A DNA stretch of 13,907 nt from Candidatus Hecatellales archaeon (GTDB taxonomy: Archaea; Thermoproteota; Bathyarchaeia; Hecatellales; Hecatellaceae), in NCBI GenBank assembly GCA_003662305.1, contig QMXU01000011.1, positions 1 to 13,907 on the forward strand, written 5' to 3'. Shown here in pieces: positions 1 through 6,474 of this stretch (positions are counted from its first letter, which is position 1; every line of letters starts with the position of its first letter). Both the position numbers and the translations under genes were made by a program. Under the pieces are notes generated by a model, which saw nothing but the letters and a program-made list of their open reading frames with translations, was not told where the DNA came from and ran no database searches.

Positions 1-472
1 CTATAGGCTTCTCGGCTACCGTCAGTTTAACTCCTTCAGGAGGCTTAACGTTTTTCAGCAGCCTGTTCTGCCTTTCAAGGTCACGCTTGTTAAGCCATAC
101 CTGCACTTCCTCGGAGGCTAGGCTTGGTATGGAAGCCTCCAGCAGCCTTGTAATGCTCTGGCTGTAAGCTTCAAATTTAAGGTTTTTCAGCTGGCTGTAG
201 GCTTTCTTGAAGGCTTCAGCTACAAGCTTGTTTTTTTCCTCGAGGATTCTGAGGGCTGCCGCCCTTCTGGCTTCACTCAGCCTCCTCCTCTCTATCAGGC
301 TGACTTCTTCCACGGCTTTAGCCTTGGCTTCCTCTACCAGCCGGCTGGCTTCGGCTTTGGCGGCTTCAATTATTTTTTTGGCTTCCTCCTCGACTTTAGC
401 CAGTCTCCGCTGGGCTTCAGCTCTGGCTTCCTCTATTATTTCCTCTCCAAGTTTCGCTACAGCCTGGCTCAC
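1..472 (-). CDS. atpE: A/V-type ATP synthase subunit E (peripheral stalk), 3' end outside window
   Basis: Subunit E pairs with subunit H/G to form the peripheral stalk that holds the A1 catalytic head against the membrane motor. The visible 157 residues start as a highly charged Glu/Ala/Lys coiled coil (about residues 5-80, with repeats such as EEAKKIIEAAKAEA) and pass into a mixed-charge region with LLEASIPSL and VWLNKRDLERQ, as in the globular C-terminal domain of the family. Complete family members are about 190-200 residues, so some 35-45 residues lie beyond base 1. The start is GTG at 472-470; its last two bases lie in the TGA stop of the upstream gene (GTGA overlap), which implies translational coupling to subunit H. 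The reading frame is clean throughout. The family call rests on the coiled-coil pattern plus the H-E pairing. Confidence 0.85.
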   Translation of the reverse strand, partial: MSQAVAKLGEEIIEEARAEAQRRLAKVEEEAKKIIEAAKAEASRLVEEAKAKAVEEVSLIERRRLSEARRAAALRILEEKNKLVAEAFKKAYSQLKNLKFEAYSQSITRLLEASIPSLASEEVQVWLNKRDLERQNRLLKNVKPPEGVKLTVAEKPI

Positions 473-822
473 GGTTTACCCCCCAAAACTTCAGCCACTA
501 TTTTTTCCACGGTTTTGCCCATATTCTTGGAGGCTTTCTCCTTTAAGGCTGAAATCTGGGTTTTAGCTTCAGCTTCAACCTGTTTTACCTTCTCCGCTAT
601 GGAGGATTCAGCCTCCTCAACCATTTTTTTAGCTTCAGCCTTCCCCTTTTCCAAGCCTTCCTTCTTAATTTTCTCAGCTTCCTCCTCGGCTTTCCTAATT
701 ATCTGCTGGGCTTTAACCTCGGATTCGTCGATTATCTTTTTAGCTTCCTCTTCTATTTCCCTAATTTTTTTAAGGGCTTCAAGCGACAACAGCCTTCCCC
801 CAGCCTTCCTAAACCTTTCCAA
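469..822 (-). CDS. ahaH: A/V-type ATP synthase subunit H (G-like peripheral stalk coiled coil)
   Basis: A 117-residue, almost entirely helical protein rich in Glu, Lys and Ala (for example EEEAKKIIDESEVKAQQI and EEAEKIKKEGLEKGKAEA), the expected size and composition of archaeal subunit H, partner of subunit E in the stalk. No membrane segment or catalytic motif is present. The start is taken as TTG at 822: the frame is closed upstream by a TAG and has no ATG or GTG before it. A TATA-like TTTTATATAG at 857-848 lies about 26-30 bases upstream, so the transcript may begin at or very near the start codon. In many archaea the order is H-I-K-E; here E follows H directly, so the membrane subunits I and K must be encoded elsewhere. 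Simple coiled coils are easily mis-assigned, but the overlap with subunit E supports this call. Confidence 0.82.
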   Translation of the reverse strand: MERFRKAGGRLLSLEALKKIREIEEEAKKIIDESEVKAQQIIRKAEEEAEKIKKEGLEKGKAEAKKMVEEAESSIAEKVKQVEAEAKTQISALKEKASKNMGKTVEKIVAEVLGGKP

Positions 823-847
823 GTATTCTTTTTCAAGTAATCCTTTC

Positions 848-857
848 CTATATAAAA
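848..857 (-). promoter_or_regulatory. TATA-like box for the ATP synthase H-E genes
   Basis: TTTTATATAG read on the minus strand. Its centre is about 30 bases before the TTG of subunit H, the usual distance from an archaeal TATA box to the transcription start plus a few bases. It lies in the 55-base gap after the HtrA gene, which suggests the ATP synthase genes have their own promoter even though the HtrA gene reads the same way. Confidence 0.5.
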
Positions 858-877
858 GCTAACGTTCCCCTTTCAGG

Positions 878-2086
878 CTACTCGGGTGGAGGCGGCCTCT
901 CCCCGATGATTAAAGGTATATCCGTGCTTTGCCCGTCTCTTACAACGTGGAAGGTAACCTTCTGGCCTATTTCAACATGCCTCTCCAAGTATAGGAGGAT
1001 GTCGGCGATTCCCCTAACTTCAACGTTGTCTATGCCCACTATTATGTCTCCCCCCACCCTTATGTGATGGCCGTCAACCACCCTGTCGATGGTTCCCCCT
1101 CTAAGCCCAGCCTTCTCAGCCGGGCTATCCTCCAGCACATCTGCTATTAGGAAGCCTCTTTCAACAGGAAGCTTTAGGGCTCTGGAAAGGCTTGGCGTAA
1201 CATCTGTCCCTCTAACTCCAACCCACGGGTGGGGATGGTAGCCCTTCGCTATCAGGTCTGGAACCACTATCTTGACGGTGTTGGAGGGGATGGCGAAGCC
1301 TATTCCTGCGAAGGCTCCGGTAGGCGAAACGATGGCCGTGTTAACTCCTACAACTTCGCCTTTAAGGTTTAGGAGAGGCCCCCCGGAGTTTCCAGGGTTT
1401 ACAGCAGCATCCGTCTGGATTACGTCGACGATAAGGTAGCCTCCCGGGGCTTTCAGAAGCCTTCCAAGCTGGCTTACTATGCCAAGCGTCATGGTTCCGC
1501 TGAGCCCGTAGGGGTTTCCTATAGCCACAACGGTGTCTCCTATTTTAAGCTCTGAGGAAACGCCGAGCTTCAAGGGTTTAACGTCTTCCGGCAGCTTTTT
1601 AATTTTCAGGACGGCGAGGTCGCTGTAGGGGTCTGTGCCTACGACTTCAGCCTCAAGGGATGAGCCGTCTGTAAACCGGACTTCTATGCTGGAAGCCCCT
1701 TCAACCACATGGTTGTTGGTTATGATGTAGCCTTCCCGGCTGTACACGAAGCCTGAGCCCTGGCCTCCTTCCACCCCGAAGGGGGTTACAACCTTGGTGA
1801 CTATCTGCACAACAGACTTTTCAGCGTATTTGAAAACTTCCTGTGGGGTTAGCTCTCCGCTTGGTTTGGGTGTGGGTGTAACGGTCACGGTTACCGTCTG
1901 CGTGGTTGCGGTTAGGCTTTCAAGCTTCTGGCCTAGGCTCTTAAGCTGACTGTTAACATTCGAGTACCCGCTTTTTAAAGCTGAAATTTCATCTTCTAAG
2001 CTTTGATTTGAAAAGTAGTTTACCAGGTTGAAGCCTAACGATAGAACTAGCAGGACAATTATGGCGGCGGTTGCGGTTTTACCCAA
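878..2086 (-). CDS. htrA: Membrane-anchored HtrA/DegP-type serine protease with one PDZ domain
   Basis: An envelope quality-control protease. Residues about 5-24 form one hydrophobic signal-anchor helix, followed by a short coiled coil (about 28-60) and a Thr/Pro-rich linker (about 61-76), so the catalytic part should face outward. The trypsin-like domain (about 80-280) carries the full triad: His126 in NNHVV, Asp156 in SDLAV and Ser234 in PGNSGGP. A PDZ domain (about 285-395) contains the typical AGLRGG and GGDIIVGID segments, and the protein ends in a proline run. At 402 residues the length is normal for archaeal HtrA. The start is TTG at 2086, with a Shine-Dalgarno-like AAGGTGA six bases upstream and an in-frame TGA just before it. 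An ATG in another frame (2102-2100) overlaps the stop of the preceding gene; see findings. It is probably co-transcribed with the four-helix membrane protein upstream, 15 bases away. Confidence 0.93.
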   Translation of the reverse strand: MGKTATAAIIVLLVLSLGFNLVNYFSNQSLEDEISALKSGYSNVNSQLKSLGQKLESLTATTQTVTVTVTPTPKPSGELTPQEVFKYAEKSVVQIVTKVVTPFGVEGGQGSGFVYSREGYIITNNHVVEGASSIEVRFTDGSSLEAEVVGTDPYSDLAVLKIKKLPEDVKPLKLGVSSELKIGDTVVAIGNPYGLSGTMTLGIVSQLGRLLKAPGGYLIVDVIQTDAAVNPGNSGGPLLNLKGEVVGVNTAIVSPTGAFAGIGFAIPSNTVKIVVPDLIAKGYHPHPWVGVRGTDVTPSLSRALKLPVERGFLIADVLEDSPAEKAGLRGGTIDRVVDGHHIRVGGDIIVGIDNVEVRGIADILLYLERHVEIGQKVTFHVVRDGQSTDIPLIIGERPPPPE

Positions 2087-2101
2087 ACTTTTTCACCTTC
2101 A

Positions 2102-2518
2102 TTAAACGGTTGGAAGAAGCTCTTCAGGTGTTTCAGGCATGTAGGGCACGTGAACTCCTATGACGGCTAGGGCTAACGTTAACCCTACAGCCAGCAGCAT
2201 GAGGATGATGCAGGCGAGGATGGATATCATGAAGGCTCCGATCCACCCTGTCCCAAAGAAGTATTTGATTAAGCCCAGCCATAGAAGGAAGGCTGCAATC
2301 CACCCGAAGAAGGGTGTGAAAAGGAAGGAGGCAGCCACGTAGGTTATGCCCAGAAGAATCGCTCCCACAAGAATTAAGGCTGAAGCCTTAGGAAAAGTCG
2401 CATATCTGCCTACAATCATTCTTCCAGCTGCGAAGACAGCCAGCGAGGTAATCATCCACACTGCTAAAAAGCTGATTAAGGCTGCAAGGCTGGATAGGAT
2501 TAACCCTGATAACCCCAA
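2102..2518 (-). CDS. Hypothetical membrane protein with four predicted helices
   Basis: I do not recognise this 138-residue protein. It is very hydrophobic, with about four membrane-spanning segments (roughly residues 8-30, 44-68, 70-88 and 92-120). It has aromatic and glycine-rich connections (LFTPFFGW, KYFFGTGW) and a short acidic C-terminal tail (PETPEELLP). The start is TTG at 2518, preceded by AGGAGAGG (2530-2523), a good ribosome binding site. It ends 15 bases before the HtrA start and reads the same way, so the two probably form an operon. It could be a membrane partner or scaffold for the protease, but only the arrangement suggests this. No cysteine pairs, charged in-membrane catalytic motifs or transporter signatures are evident. 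Confidence 0.8.
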   Translation of the reverse strand: MGLSGLILSSLAALISFLAVWMITSLAVFAAGRMIVGRYATFPKASALILVGAILLGITYVAASFLFTPFFGWIAAFLLWLGLIKYFFGTGWIGAFMISILACIILMLLAVGLTLALAVIGVHVPYMPETPEELLPTV

Positions 2519-2637
2519 GAGACCTCTCCTGAAAAAATATTGCAGCTGAAATTTAAATTAGTTGCCTTAAGCAAAAGGCTGGGAAGGCTAAACCCTTAAA
2601 CATGGTTTACCTTTAAGATTTCAGGGGGAGCCTTCAA
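2519..2637. promoter_or_regulatory. Divergent promoter region between the HtrA operon and the C39 peptidase operon
   Basis: A 119-base gap between outward-facing genes. On the minus side, TTTAAATT (2556-2549) and AGGAGAGG (2530-2523) precede the membrane-protein start. On the plus side there is a small inverted repeat, TAAAC-ATG-GTTTA (2597-2609), then a TATA-like CTTTAAG (2611-2617) and a strong GGGGGAG ribosome site (2624-2630) seven bases before the GTG at 2638. The inverted repeat is short and could be chance. The shared region would allow coordinated control of both protease operons. Confidence 0.45.
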
Positions 2638-3360
2638 GTGCTTTCCCGCTATGCAGCCCTAGTTAAAAATCTTAGAGGCGTTGTTCTGGCTGAAGCTGGA
2701 AGCCCTGAAGTTAAAGCAGCCCTCCAGTGGCTTCTTAAACGCTTCAGATACCGGGACCTCGGTCTGCCTCCATCCATGGCTGAGCTTAGAAGACAGAAGG
2801 GATTAAGTAGGCTTCTAGAGCTTTTCCATCCTTCCGAGGACCTTAGAAGGCTGGCTGAGGCTTTCGCCTCGAAGCTTTCAGCGTCCTTGCAGGCTGTGGA
2901 AGCCCTTGTCATAGCTTCAGCCTACGTCAGCCCGGTTATAGCAGTGGGCAGCTGGGCTGCTGAAGCCCTTTCAAAGCTGGCTGTGGGGGAAGTTGAAGCC
3001 AGAGTTAAGCTTGACAGCGGAGGGTGGAAGCTTCACTTCCGCATAGCCGACTACACGGTTCTGGACGCTTACGAGAAGTCTGTAGCCGAAGCGGAGGAGT
3101 TGTGGAGCCTGAAAGTCGACTTGGAAGACTTCAAGCGTAGGAGGAGTGAAAGGGTTAAACGGGAGGCTAAGCGTTACTGGAGGCTTCTGGAGGGTGAAGA
3201 GGAAGGTAAACCTTTGATTTTATTTTTCGACCTCGCCCTTCTGGCAGCCGAAAACCCTAAGCTTCTCGAGGATGTTAGAAGTTTAAGGGTTGGAGAGGCT
3301 GCTGCAGGCCTGGCTTTGGAGGCAGCGGTCCTAGTGCCTGAAGGAGTAGAAAACATTTGA
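2638..3360 (+). CDS. Hypothetical protein (240 aa) in operon with C39-like peptidase
   Basis: I do not recognise this protein. It is alanine-, leucine- and glutamate-rich and mostly helical. A basic N-terminal third (with LLKRFRYRDLGLPPSMAEL) leads into a weakly hydrophobic stretch at about residues 82-112 (VEALVIASAYVSPVIAVGSW) that is borderline for a membrane helix. A possible beta segment follows (RVKLDSGGWKLHFRIADYTV), then a charged helix with a KRRRSERVKREAKRYWR patch, and a hydrophobic helix near 192-206 (PLILFFDLALLAA). The GTG start has GGGGGAG seven bases upstream. Its TGA stop overlaps the TTG start of the peptidase gene by four bases (TTGA), so the two products are probably made together. 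It is a candidate partner, substrate or regulator of that peptidase. No catalytic motif is visible. Confidence 0.78.
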   Translation: MLSRYAALVKNLRGVVLAEAGSPEVKAALQWLLKRFRYRDLGLPPSMAELRRQKGLSRLLELFHPSEDLRRLAEAFASKLSASLQAVEALVIASAYVSPVIAVGSWAAEALSKLAVGEVEARVKLDSGGWKLHFRIADYTVLDAYEKSVAEAEELWSLKVDLEDFKRRRSERVKREAKRYWRLLEGEEEGKPLILFFDLALLAAENPKLLEDVRSLRVGEAAAGLALEAAVLVPEGVENI

Positions 3361-3950
3361 AGAGTCAGCGTGGTGAAACCCCTGTTTCAAGGGGAACTCT
3401 TCTACTGGCCGTCCTCATACTTTTAGCTATACTTTTCCTGGCGTCGAACATGAAGGTGGAATCCCTGCCAGGCCAGCCTGAAACCCTTTACTGGGGTTCT
3501 TTAAGTCAGGCTGAGGTTGAAAGGGCTGACCACCTTTTGAGGGTTCCCTTCGTGGAGCAGAAGCCTTGGTATTGTTCTGAAGCCTCAGCCAGCATGGTTC
3601 TCCAGTATTACGGCTTCAACGTTTCGCAGGAGGAGGTTAACAGGCAAGGCTACGACCGCTTCGAGAACATGCTTCCCTTCCTCCAGAGGTATGTGGAGGC
3701 AGAATACCTGGAGGGGTTAAGCCTTGAAGAGGTTAAAGTCCAGATAGACACTGGAAACCCTGTAATCCTCCGCATCATGTCAGGAGGCTACAGACACAGC
3801 ATCGTGGTAGTAGGATACGGTGAGGGATACCTTTACATTCACGACCCGGCTGAGGGAGCCTACATGAAGGCAGACCCTCAGGCCCTGCTGAAAGTGTGGA
3901 AGCCAACCGGCCAACTGGCTATAACATTAAAGCCGAAGCCTTCTGGATAA
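3357..3950 (+). CDS. Membrane-anchored C39-like (papain-fold) cysteine peptidase
   Basis: Residues about 13-31 are a single hydrophobic signal anchor after a basic N terminus, so the rest should lie outside the cell. The domain (about 62-192) fits the C39-like peptidase pattern: Gln68 (oxyanion hole) in VEQKPWYC, nucleophile Cys73 followed by a helix (SEASASMVLQYYG), His147 in YRHSIVVVGYG and Asp163 in IHDPA. Most family members have Cys-Gly after the active site (yCGPA); here it is Cys-Ser-Glu, a small departure. C39-like proteins outside ABC transporters cleave peptides or act on envelope proteins; the substrate here is unknown. The TTG start (3357) overlaps the preceding stop, with AAGGAG about ten bases upstream. 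The 197-residue length fits an anchor plus one catalytic domain. It faces convergently onto the CBS gene 18 bases away. Confidence 0.8.
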   Translation: MKSQRGETPVSRGTLLLAVLILLAILFLASNMKVESLPGQPETLYWGSLSQAEVERADHLLRVPFVEQKPWYCSEASASMVLQYYGFNVSQEEVNRQGYDRFENMLPFLQRYVEAEYLEGLSLEEVKVQIDTGNPVILRIMSGGYRHSIVVVGYGEGYLYIHDPAEGAYMKADPQALLKVWKPTGQLAITLKPKPSG

Positions 3951-3968
3951 GAAAAATTTTGGGAGAAT
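3951..3968. terminator. Possible bidirectional A/T-run terminator between convergent genes
   Basis: The 18-base gap between the peptidase gene and the convergent CBS gene contains AAAAATTTT (3952-3960), which gives a T run on both strands. Short T runs are the usual archaeal intrinsic termination signal. There is no stem, so the call is tentative. Confidence 0.35.
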
Positions 3969-4391
3969 TTAGAGTGCTTGAAGGGCTCCTGCGATGTTCA
4001 GTATGTTCATGCAGATGCCTGTCTGGGTGATGCTTCCCACGATTTTTCCTTCCTCAACCACGAAGATCCTTCTAACCTTGCTTTCGAGCATAAGCCTTAT
4101 GGCTTCTCCAAGCCTTGCCTCAGGCTCAATCGTCACCAGCGGGGACCTCATAATTTCTTCAGCCGTAACCTTGGAGGCGTCTAACCCTTTCGCCACGCAC
4201 TTTTCTATTACGTCTCTCTCGGTAACCTCTCCGACGGGCAGTCCTTCCTTGGTAACCACAACGGTGCCCACATACTTTTCAACCATGGTTTTGGTGAGGT
4301 CTAGAATGCTTGTGGAAGCGTTAACCTCCACGACTTTCGGGTCTAAAACGTCTCTAACCCTAACGCTTATAGGCATAGGCTGGTACACCAA
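3969..4391 (-). CDS. Tandem CBS-domain protein
   Basis: A 140-residue stand-alone pair of CBS domains: the first at about residues 14-68 (VRDVLDPK ... GLPVGEVTERDVIEK), the second at about 81-135 (MRSPLVTIEP ... VVEEGKIVGSITQTGI). Paired CBS domains form a Bateman module that usually binds adenine nucleotides or related ligands and acts as an energy or ligand sensor. No fused effector domain is present, so its target is unknown. The start is taken as TTG at 4391. The minus-strand TATA-like TTTAAAG (4420-4414) is centred about 26 bases upstream, which predicts a leaderless message starting at this codon. GTG at the next codon and ATG at codon 6 are alternatives. It is divergent from the 168-residue gene and convergent with the peptidase gene. 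Confidence 0.9.
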   Translation of the reverse strand: MVYQPMPISVRVRDVLDPKVVEVNASTSILDLTKTMVEKYVGTVVVTKEGLPVGEVTERDVIEKCVAKGLDASKVTAEEIMRSPLVTIEPEARLGEAIRLMLESKVRRIFVVEEGKIVGSITQTGICMNILNIAGALQAL

Positions 4392-4413
4392 GCTAGAAAT
4401 AGTTTAACATTAA

Positions 4414-4420
4414 CTTTAAA
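4414..4420 (-). promoter_or_regulatory. TATA-like box for leaderless CBS gene
   Basis: TTTAAAG on the minus strand, centred 26 bases from the first base of the TTG start at 4391. No ribosome binding site lies between them, so a leaderless transcript is the simplest reading. Confidence 0.5.
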
Positions 4421-4469
4421 CTTTTCATGTATTAGGGAAGACGCTTCTTTCAAGCGGTGGCCTAAAAGG

Positions 4470-4976
4470 TTGATAGGGATTTCAGAGCACTCTCTCCCAA
4501 TGGTTCACGCCTACGCCAGAATCTACTACGAGTTCGAGGCTTCAACGCTTCAGAGGCTGCTGTCGGAAGCCTTCATCAGCCTCAACAAGGCGAGCTTCCA
4601 GCTACCATACGAGGAGGTCGTCTGTACCCTGGAGGTGGGGGTCGCCGACGGGAAAGACTTCACCTTCCTGGGAGAAGAGGAAGCGAGAAAGCTTAGGAAA
4701 ACCCTTAAAGAGAGGAGGCTGCCCCGCTTGGACTTCATAGTTTACGCTAATTACAGGAGGAGTTTGGAGGGGGCAAGGTCGCTTTGGGGAGACCTTCAAA
4801 GGGTTAGAATCGTTTTCCCCGAGGAGAACACTGCTGAAATCCAGGTTTTCCATTTTAAGGGGACGAGAAGGCTGCCTCTAGACGAGCTTCTAAGCAGAAT
4901 AATCGAGCAGGTGAGGCTGGAGGCGGACAGGCGAAGCCTGCCTCCACCCCAAATATCGGTTTTGAGAGGGCGCTAG
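4470..4976 (+). CDS. Hypothetical protein, 168 aa
   Basis: I do not recognise this protein. It looks soluble, mixed alpha/beta and charged. Beta-like segments (ARIYYEFEA, EEVVCTLEVGV, LDFIVYANYR, VRIVFPEENTAEIQVFHF) alternate with helices (LQRLLSEAFISLN, EEEARKLRKTLKERR, LLSRIIEQVRLEADRR). There is a single cysteine and no metal or nucleotide motif. Two starts are possible: TTG at 4470, with GGTGG at 4456-4460 as ribosome site, or ATG at 4500, which would remove ten residues and begin at MVHAYARIYYEFEA. I favour the TTG because of the upstream site, weakly. Its TAG stop is shared within a palindrome with the convergent thymidylate kinase gene. It is not in an operon with any plus-strand neighbour. 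Confidence 0.75.
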   Translation: MIGISEHSLPMVHAYARIYYEFEASTLQRLLSEAFISLNKASFQLPYEEVVCTLEVGVADGKDFTFLGEEEARKLRKTLKERRLPRLDFIVYANYRRSLEGARSLWGDLQRVRIVFPEENTAEIQVFHFKGTRRLPLDELLSRIIEQVRLEADRRSLPPPQISVLRGR

Positions 4977-4981
4977 CGCCC
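4968..4981. repeat. Perfect 14-base palindrome containing two overlapping stop codons
   Basis: GGGCGCTAGCGCCC reads the same on both strands. The central CTAG supplies the TAG stop of the plus-strand hypothetical gene (4974-4976) and the TAG stop of the minus-strand tmk (4975-4973). As a result both proteins end in Gly-Arg. The RNA from either strand could form at most a tight hairpin. Confidence 0.85.
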
Positions 4982-5575
4982 CTTCAGAAGCTTAAGCACT
5001 TCCCCCAGTATTTCCCTGTGAAGCTCGTCCACGGGTTTTAGAGCGTCGAAGGTTAGGAAGCCTTCCTCTTCAGCCATTTTAAGGTAGACTTTTCTAACCT
5101 TACGCTGGAAGGACAGGCTTTCGAAGCCTCTTCCAGACCTTTTGCCTTTAAGCTTTCTTTTCAAGGCTTCCTCAGCCGGGACATCCAAGAATATGACGGC
5201 GTCCGGCTTGGGAGCGAAGAAGTTTATCCTTTTAATCCACTGGAGGCTCAGCCCTGAAGCCCCCTGATAGGCGAGGCTTGAGTGCAGATACCTGTCGGAA
5301 ACCACCAGGTAGCCTCTGCGAAGCTTCGGCCTTACCTCCCTGGCCGCATGCTCATACCTGTCGGCGGCGAAAAGCAGGGCTTCGTAGACGGGGCTTCTAC
5401 GTTTAAGCCTTGAAACGTGAAGCCTTAAAAGGTCTCCAACCCTCCAGTAGGTAGGCTCACAGGTGTAGCACGCTTTGAACCCCTTAGCCTTCAAGGCTTC
5501 AACCAGCAGGAGGGCTTGAGTTGTCTTCCCCGAGCCGTCAAGCCCCTCGAAAACTATAAGTTTACCCTTACCCAA
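4973..5575 (-). CDS. tmk: Thymidylate (dTMP) kinase
   Basis: Phosphorylates dTMP to dTDP with ATP, the last specific step before dTTP. The P-loop GLDGSGKT is at residues 11-18 from the chosen start, right after the strand KLIVFEG where the family normally begins. The substrate-binding DRY motif (SDRYLHSSLAYQG) has Asp94-Arg95-Tyr96 and Gln104. The lid is a basic segment, KGKRSGRGF, and the closing beta strand is DAVIFLDVPAEEALKR. About 200 residues is normal. I chose TTG at 5575 because GGAGG lies eight bases upstream and the protein then starts MGKGKLIVFEG. TTG at 5602 would add nine residues; a TTTTAA box about 26 bases before it makes a leaderless start there possible. The gene is divergent from nadE. 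Confidence 0.93.
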   Translation of the reverse strand: MGKGKLIVFEGLDGSGKTTQALLLVEALKAKGFKACYTCEPTYWRVGDLLRLHVSRLKRRSPVYEALLFAADRYEHAAREVRPKLRRGYLVVSDRYLHSSLAYQGASGLSLQWIKRINFFAPKPDAVIFLDVPAEEALKRKLKGKRSGRGFESLSFQRKVRKVYLKMAEEEGFLTFDALKPVDELHREILGEVLKLLKGR

Positions 5576-5602
5576 GCAGCCTGCCTCCAGCCTCAGCCAC
5601 AA

Positions 5603-5658
5603 GCCTAATTTATGGTTAAGAACCGTTAAAACTTAAACTGTTAATGGAGGGACCGTCC
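5603..5658. promoter_or_regulatory. Divergent tmk/nadE promoter region
   Basis: The A/T-rich stretch 5605-5643 carries TTTTAA and TTTAAG boxes on the minus strand (5638-5626) for tmk. On the plus side, GGAGGG (5646-5651) sits seven bases before the ATG at 5659 of nadE. An in-frame ATG at 5644 overlaps the ribosome site region, so the choice between the two nadE starts is open. Confidence 0.4.
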
Positions 5659-6462
5659 ATGGCGAAGCTTAACCCTGAAAGCCTGAAAATAGAAGCTGGA
5701 AAGGCTGCGGAAAAACTTGGAAGGCTGATGTTAAACCTTCTGGAAGCCTCGAAGGCTTCAGGCGTGGCTGTCGGCGTAAGCGGAGGACTGGACTCCTCCA
5801 CGGTTTTAGCCCTCGCCGTGAAAGCCTTAGGGGCGGAAAGGGTTTACGCGGTAGCCATGCCCGAGCATGGAGTCACCAGCACAGGCGACCTGGAAGACGC
5901 TAGGAAGCTTTCTGAAGTATTGGGAGCGAAGTTTTTCCAGGCTGAAATTTCACCTGTTGTAAAGGCTTTAGAGCAGGCCATACCAGTCTTCAACAGGGAA
6001 AACCAGGTGGCGTGGGGAAACCTTAAGCCCCGGGTTAGAATGGCCGTCCTATACTATTTCGCCAACAGGTTCAACCTTCTGGTGGCTGGAACTGGAAATA
6101 AAAGCGAAATTCTGGTCGGATACTTCACCAAGTATGGAGATGGAGCAGCTGACTTCCTACCGTTGGGAGGGCTATATAAAACCCAGGTTAGACAGCTGGC
6201 AGCCCACCTTGGAATCCCAGGCGAAATCCTGGGTAAAACGCCGACAGCCGGCTTGTGGCCTGGCCAGACAGACGAAGGCGAGCTGGGCGTAAAATACGAG
6301 GTTTTAGACCTAGTCCTCCACGGGCTTGTAGATTTGCGTTTAACCCCTGAAGAGGTTGCCAGGCAGGCTGGAGTTTCAGGAAGCCTGGTTGAAAAAGTTA
6401 AGAGCAGGGTTGAAGCCAGCCTCCACAAGCTTAGAACCGCGCCCATCCTAGAGCCGTTCTAA
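5659..6462 (+). CDS. nadE: NH3-dependent NAD+ synthetase
   Basis: Converts nicotinic acid adenine dinucleotide, ATP and ammonia to NAD+. The PP-loop ATP pyrophosphatase signature SGGLDSS is at residues 41-47. Other conserved segments follow in family order: GNLKPRVR (about 120-127), GTGNKSEILVGYFTKYGDG (about 144-162), FLPLGGLYKTQV and KTPTAGLWPGQTDE. No glutaminase (nitrilase) domain is attached, so free ammonia is the expected nitrogen donor. The 267-residue length is typical. I chose the ATG at 5659 because GGAGGG precedes it by seven bases; the in-frame ATG at 5644 would give 272 residues. The stop is at 6460-6462. The downstream neighbour is on the opposite strand. Confidence 0.95.
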   Translation: MAKLNPESLKIEAGKAAEKLGRLMLNLLEASKASGVAVGVSGGLDSSTVLALAVKALGAERVYAVAMPEHGVTSTGDLEDARKLSEVLGAKFFQAEISPVVKALEQAIPVFNRENQVAWGNLKPRVRMAVLYYFANRFNLLVAGTGNKSEILVGYFTKYGDGAADFLPLGGLYKTQVRQLAAHLGIPGEILGKTPTAGLWPGQTDEGELGVKYEVLDLVLHGLVDLRLTPEEVARQAGVSGSLVEKVKSRVEASLHKLRTAPILEPF

Positions 6463-6474
6463 ACCGGGCTGGCA

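Noticed and set aside
207..862. Plus-strand open frames of about 115-119 codons opposite the ATP synthase stalk genes
   Set aside because: They are Ser/Ala/Leu-rich antisense readings of Glu/Ala/Lys coiled-coil codons. The minus-strand genes overlap properly and have recognisable families.
2597..2609. Inverted repeat TAAAC-ATG-GTTTA
   Set aside because: Five-base arms in A/T-rich promoter DNA are common by chance. It is mentioned only as part of the divergent promoter region.
3994..4407. A 137-codon plus-strand open frame opposite the CBS gene
   Set aside because: The minus-strand reading has two clear CBS domains; the plus-strand one is Ser/Thr/Leu-rich antisense.
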